Assembly (NCBI GenBank): GCA_003482405.1
Contig: DMZB01000316.1
Location: 1 to 6,435, forward strand
Reading direction: 5' to 3'
DNA length: 6,435 nt
Source of the DNA: Lactobacillus sp.
GTDB lineage: Bacteria > Bacillota > Bacilli > Lactobacillales > Lactobacillaceae
Part shown: one piece after another, positions 6,278 to 6,435 of the stretch
Layout: the number at the start of each line of letters is the position of its first letter
How positions within the stretch are numbered: position 1 is the stretch's first letter
Program-made: the position numbers and the translations under genes
Notes under the pieces: generated by a model
Database searches by the model: none
Told to the model about the DNA's origin: nothing
What the model saw: the letters and a program-made list of their open reading frames with translations, nothing else

Positions 6278-6331
6278 ACGCTAATCACTTAGATTAACCC
6301 TTATTCTAACCTAGACAGACCGTTCACGCCA

Positions 6332-6359
6332 ATATTACCGCTACATCTAACGGTAACAT
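6332..6359. repeat. 28-bp dyad upstream of the lafA promoter
   Basis: ATATTACCG (6332-6340) and CGGTAACAT (6351-6359) form 9-nt arms with one mismatch, perfect over TTACCG/CGGTAA, separated by 10 nt. As RNA on the minus strand the mismatch becomes a G-U pair. No T run follows, so a terminator is unlikely; an operator is possible. It lies about 55 bp upstream of the -35. The remaining DNA to the right edge (6360-6435) shows no gene I can support. Confidence 0.45.
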
Positions 6360-6435
6360 GCCCTAAAACTTAACTTTTTGCAAAAGAAAATGGCCAGTCA
6401 ATTCAACACCCCGCACATTTTATTACCTTAAATAC

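Noticed and set aside
6371..6413. Plus-strand mini-frame starting ATGGCCAGTC near the right edge
   Set aside because: It is 13 codons long with no ribosome binding site and no support from context.

Overview
The window looks like chromosome from a low-to-mid GC Firmicute, most likely a member of the Lactobacillaceae. Three things point there: strong AGGAGG-type ribosome binding sites before nearly every gene, closely packed operon architecture, and protein types characteristic of lactobacilli (two GT4 glycolipid glucosyltransferases, a YkuJ/DUF1797 protein and a type I lipoteichoic acid synthase). Genus and species cannot be fixed from the sequence alone.

All five recognisable genes lie on the minus strand, so they are transcribed from right to left. 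From the right: about 255 bp of upstream DNA (6181-6435) holds a good sigma-A-type promoter and several dyads. Then come a processive-type GT4 diacylglycerol glucosyltransferase (lafA-like, 5002-6180), an 84-bp gap with a perfect 13-bp inverted repeat, a second GT4 enzyme that probably adds the second glucose (lafB-like, 3895-4917), a polytopic flippase-like protein of the LPG-synthase transmembrane family (2831-3892), and a small YkuJ-like protein (2577-2834). The last three are tightly coupled: 2 bp between lafB and the membrane gene, and an ATGA overlap between the membrane gene and ykuJ. A GC-rich hairpin follows, and the promoter of ltaS is embedded in and just behind it. ltaS (312-2390) ends in a strong U-tract terminator (275-306).

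Read together, the locus is a lipoteichoic acid (LTA) factory. Enzymes 1 and 2 would build a mono- then diglucosyl-diacylglycerol anchor on the inner leaflet. The membrane protein is a candidate to move a lipid across the membrane. LtaS polymerises glycerol phosphate from phosphatidylglycerol onto the anchor outside the cell. The role of the membrane protein and the YkuJ protein is inferred from position only.

The left 311 bp contain no convincing protein gene. They carry a strong extended -10 promoter (72-100) reading leftward out of the window into a leader that can fold from its first bases. Between that promoter and the ltaS terminator is a 131-bp block (133-263) with nested inverted repeats. 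This block is the part of the window least explained by known genes.
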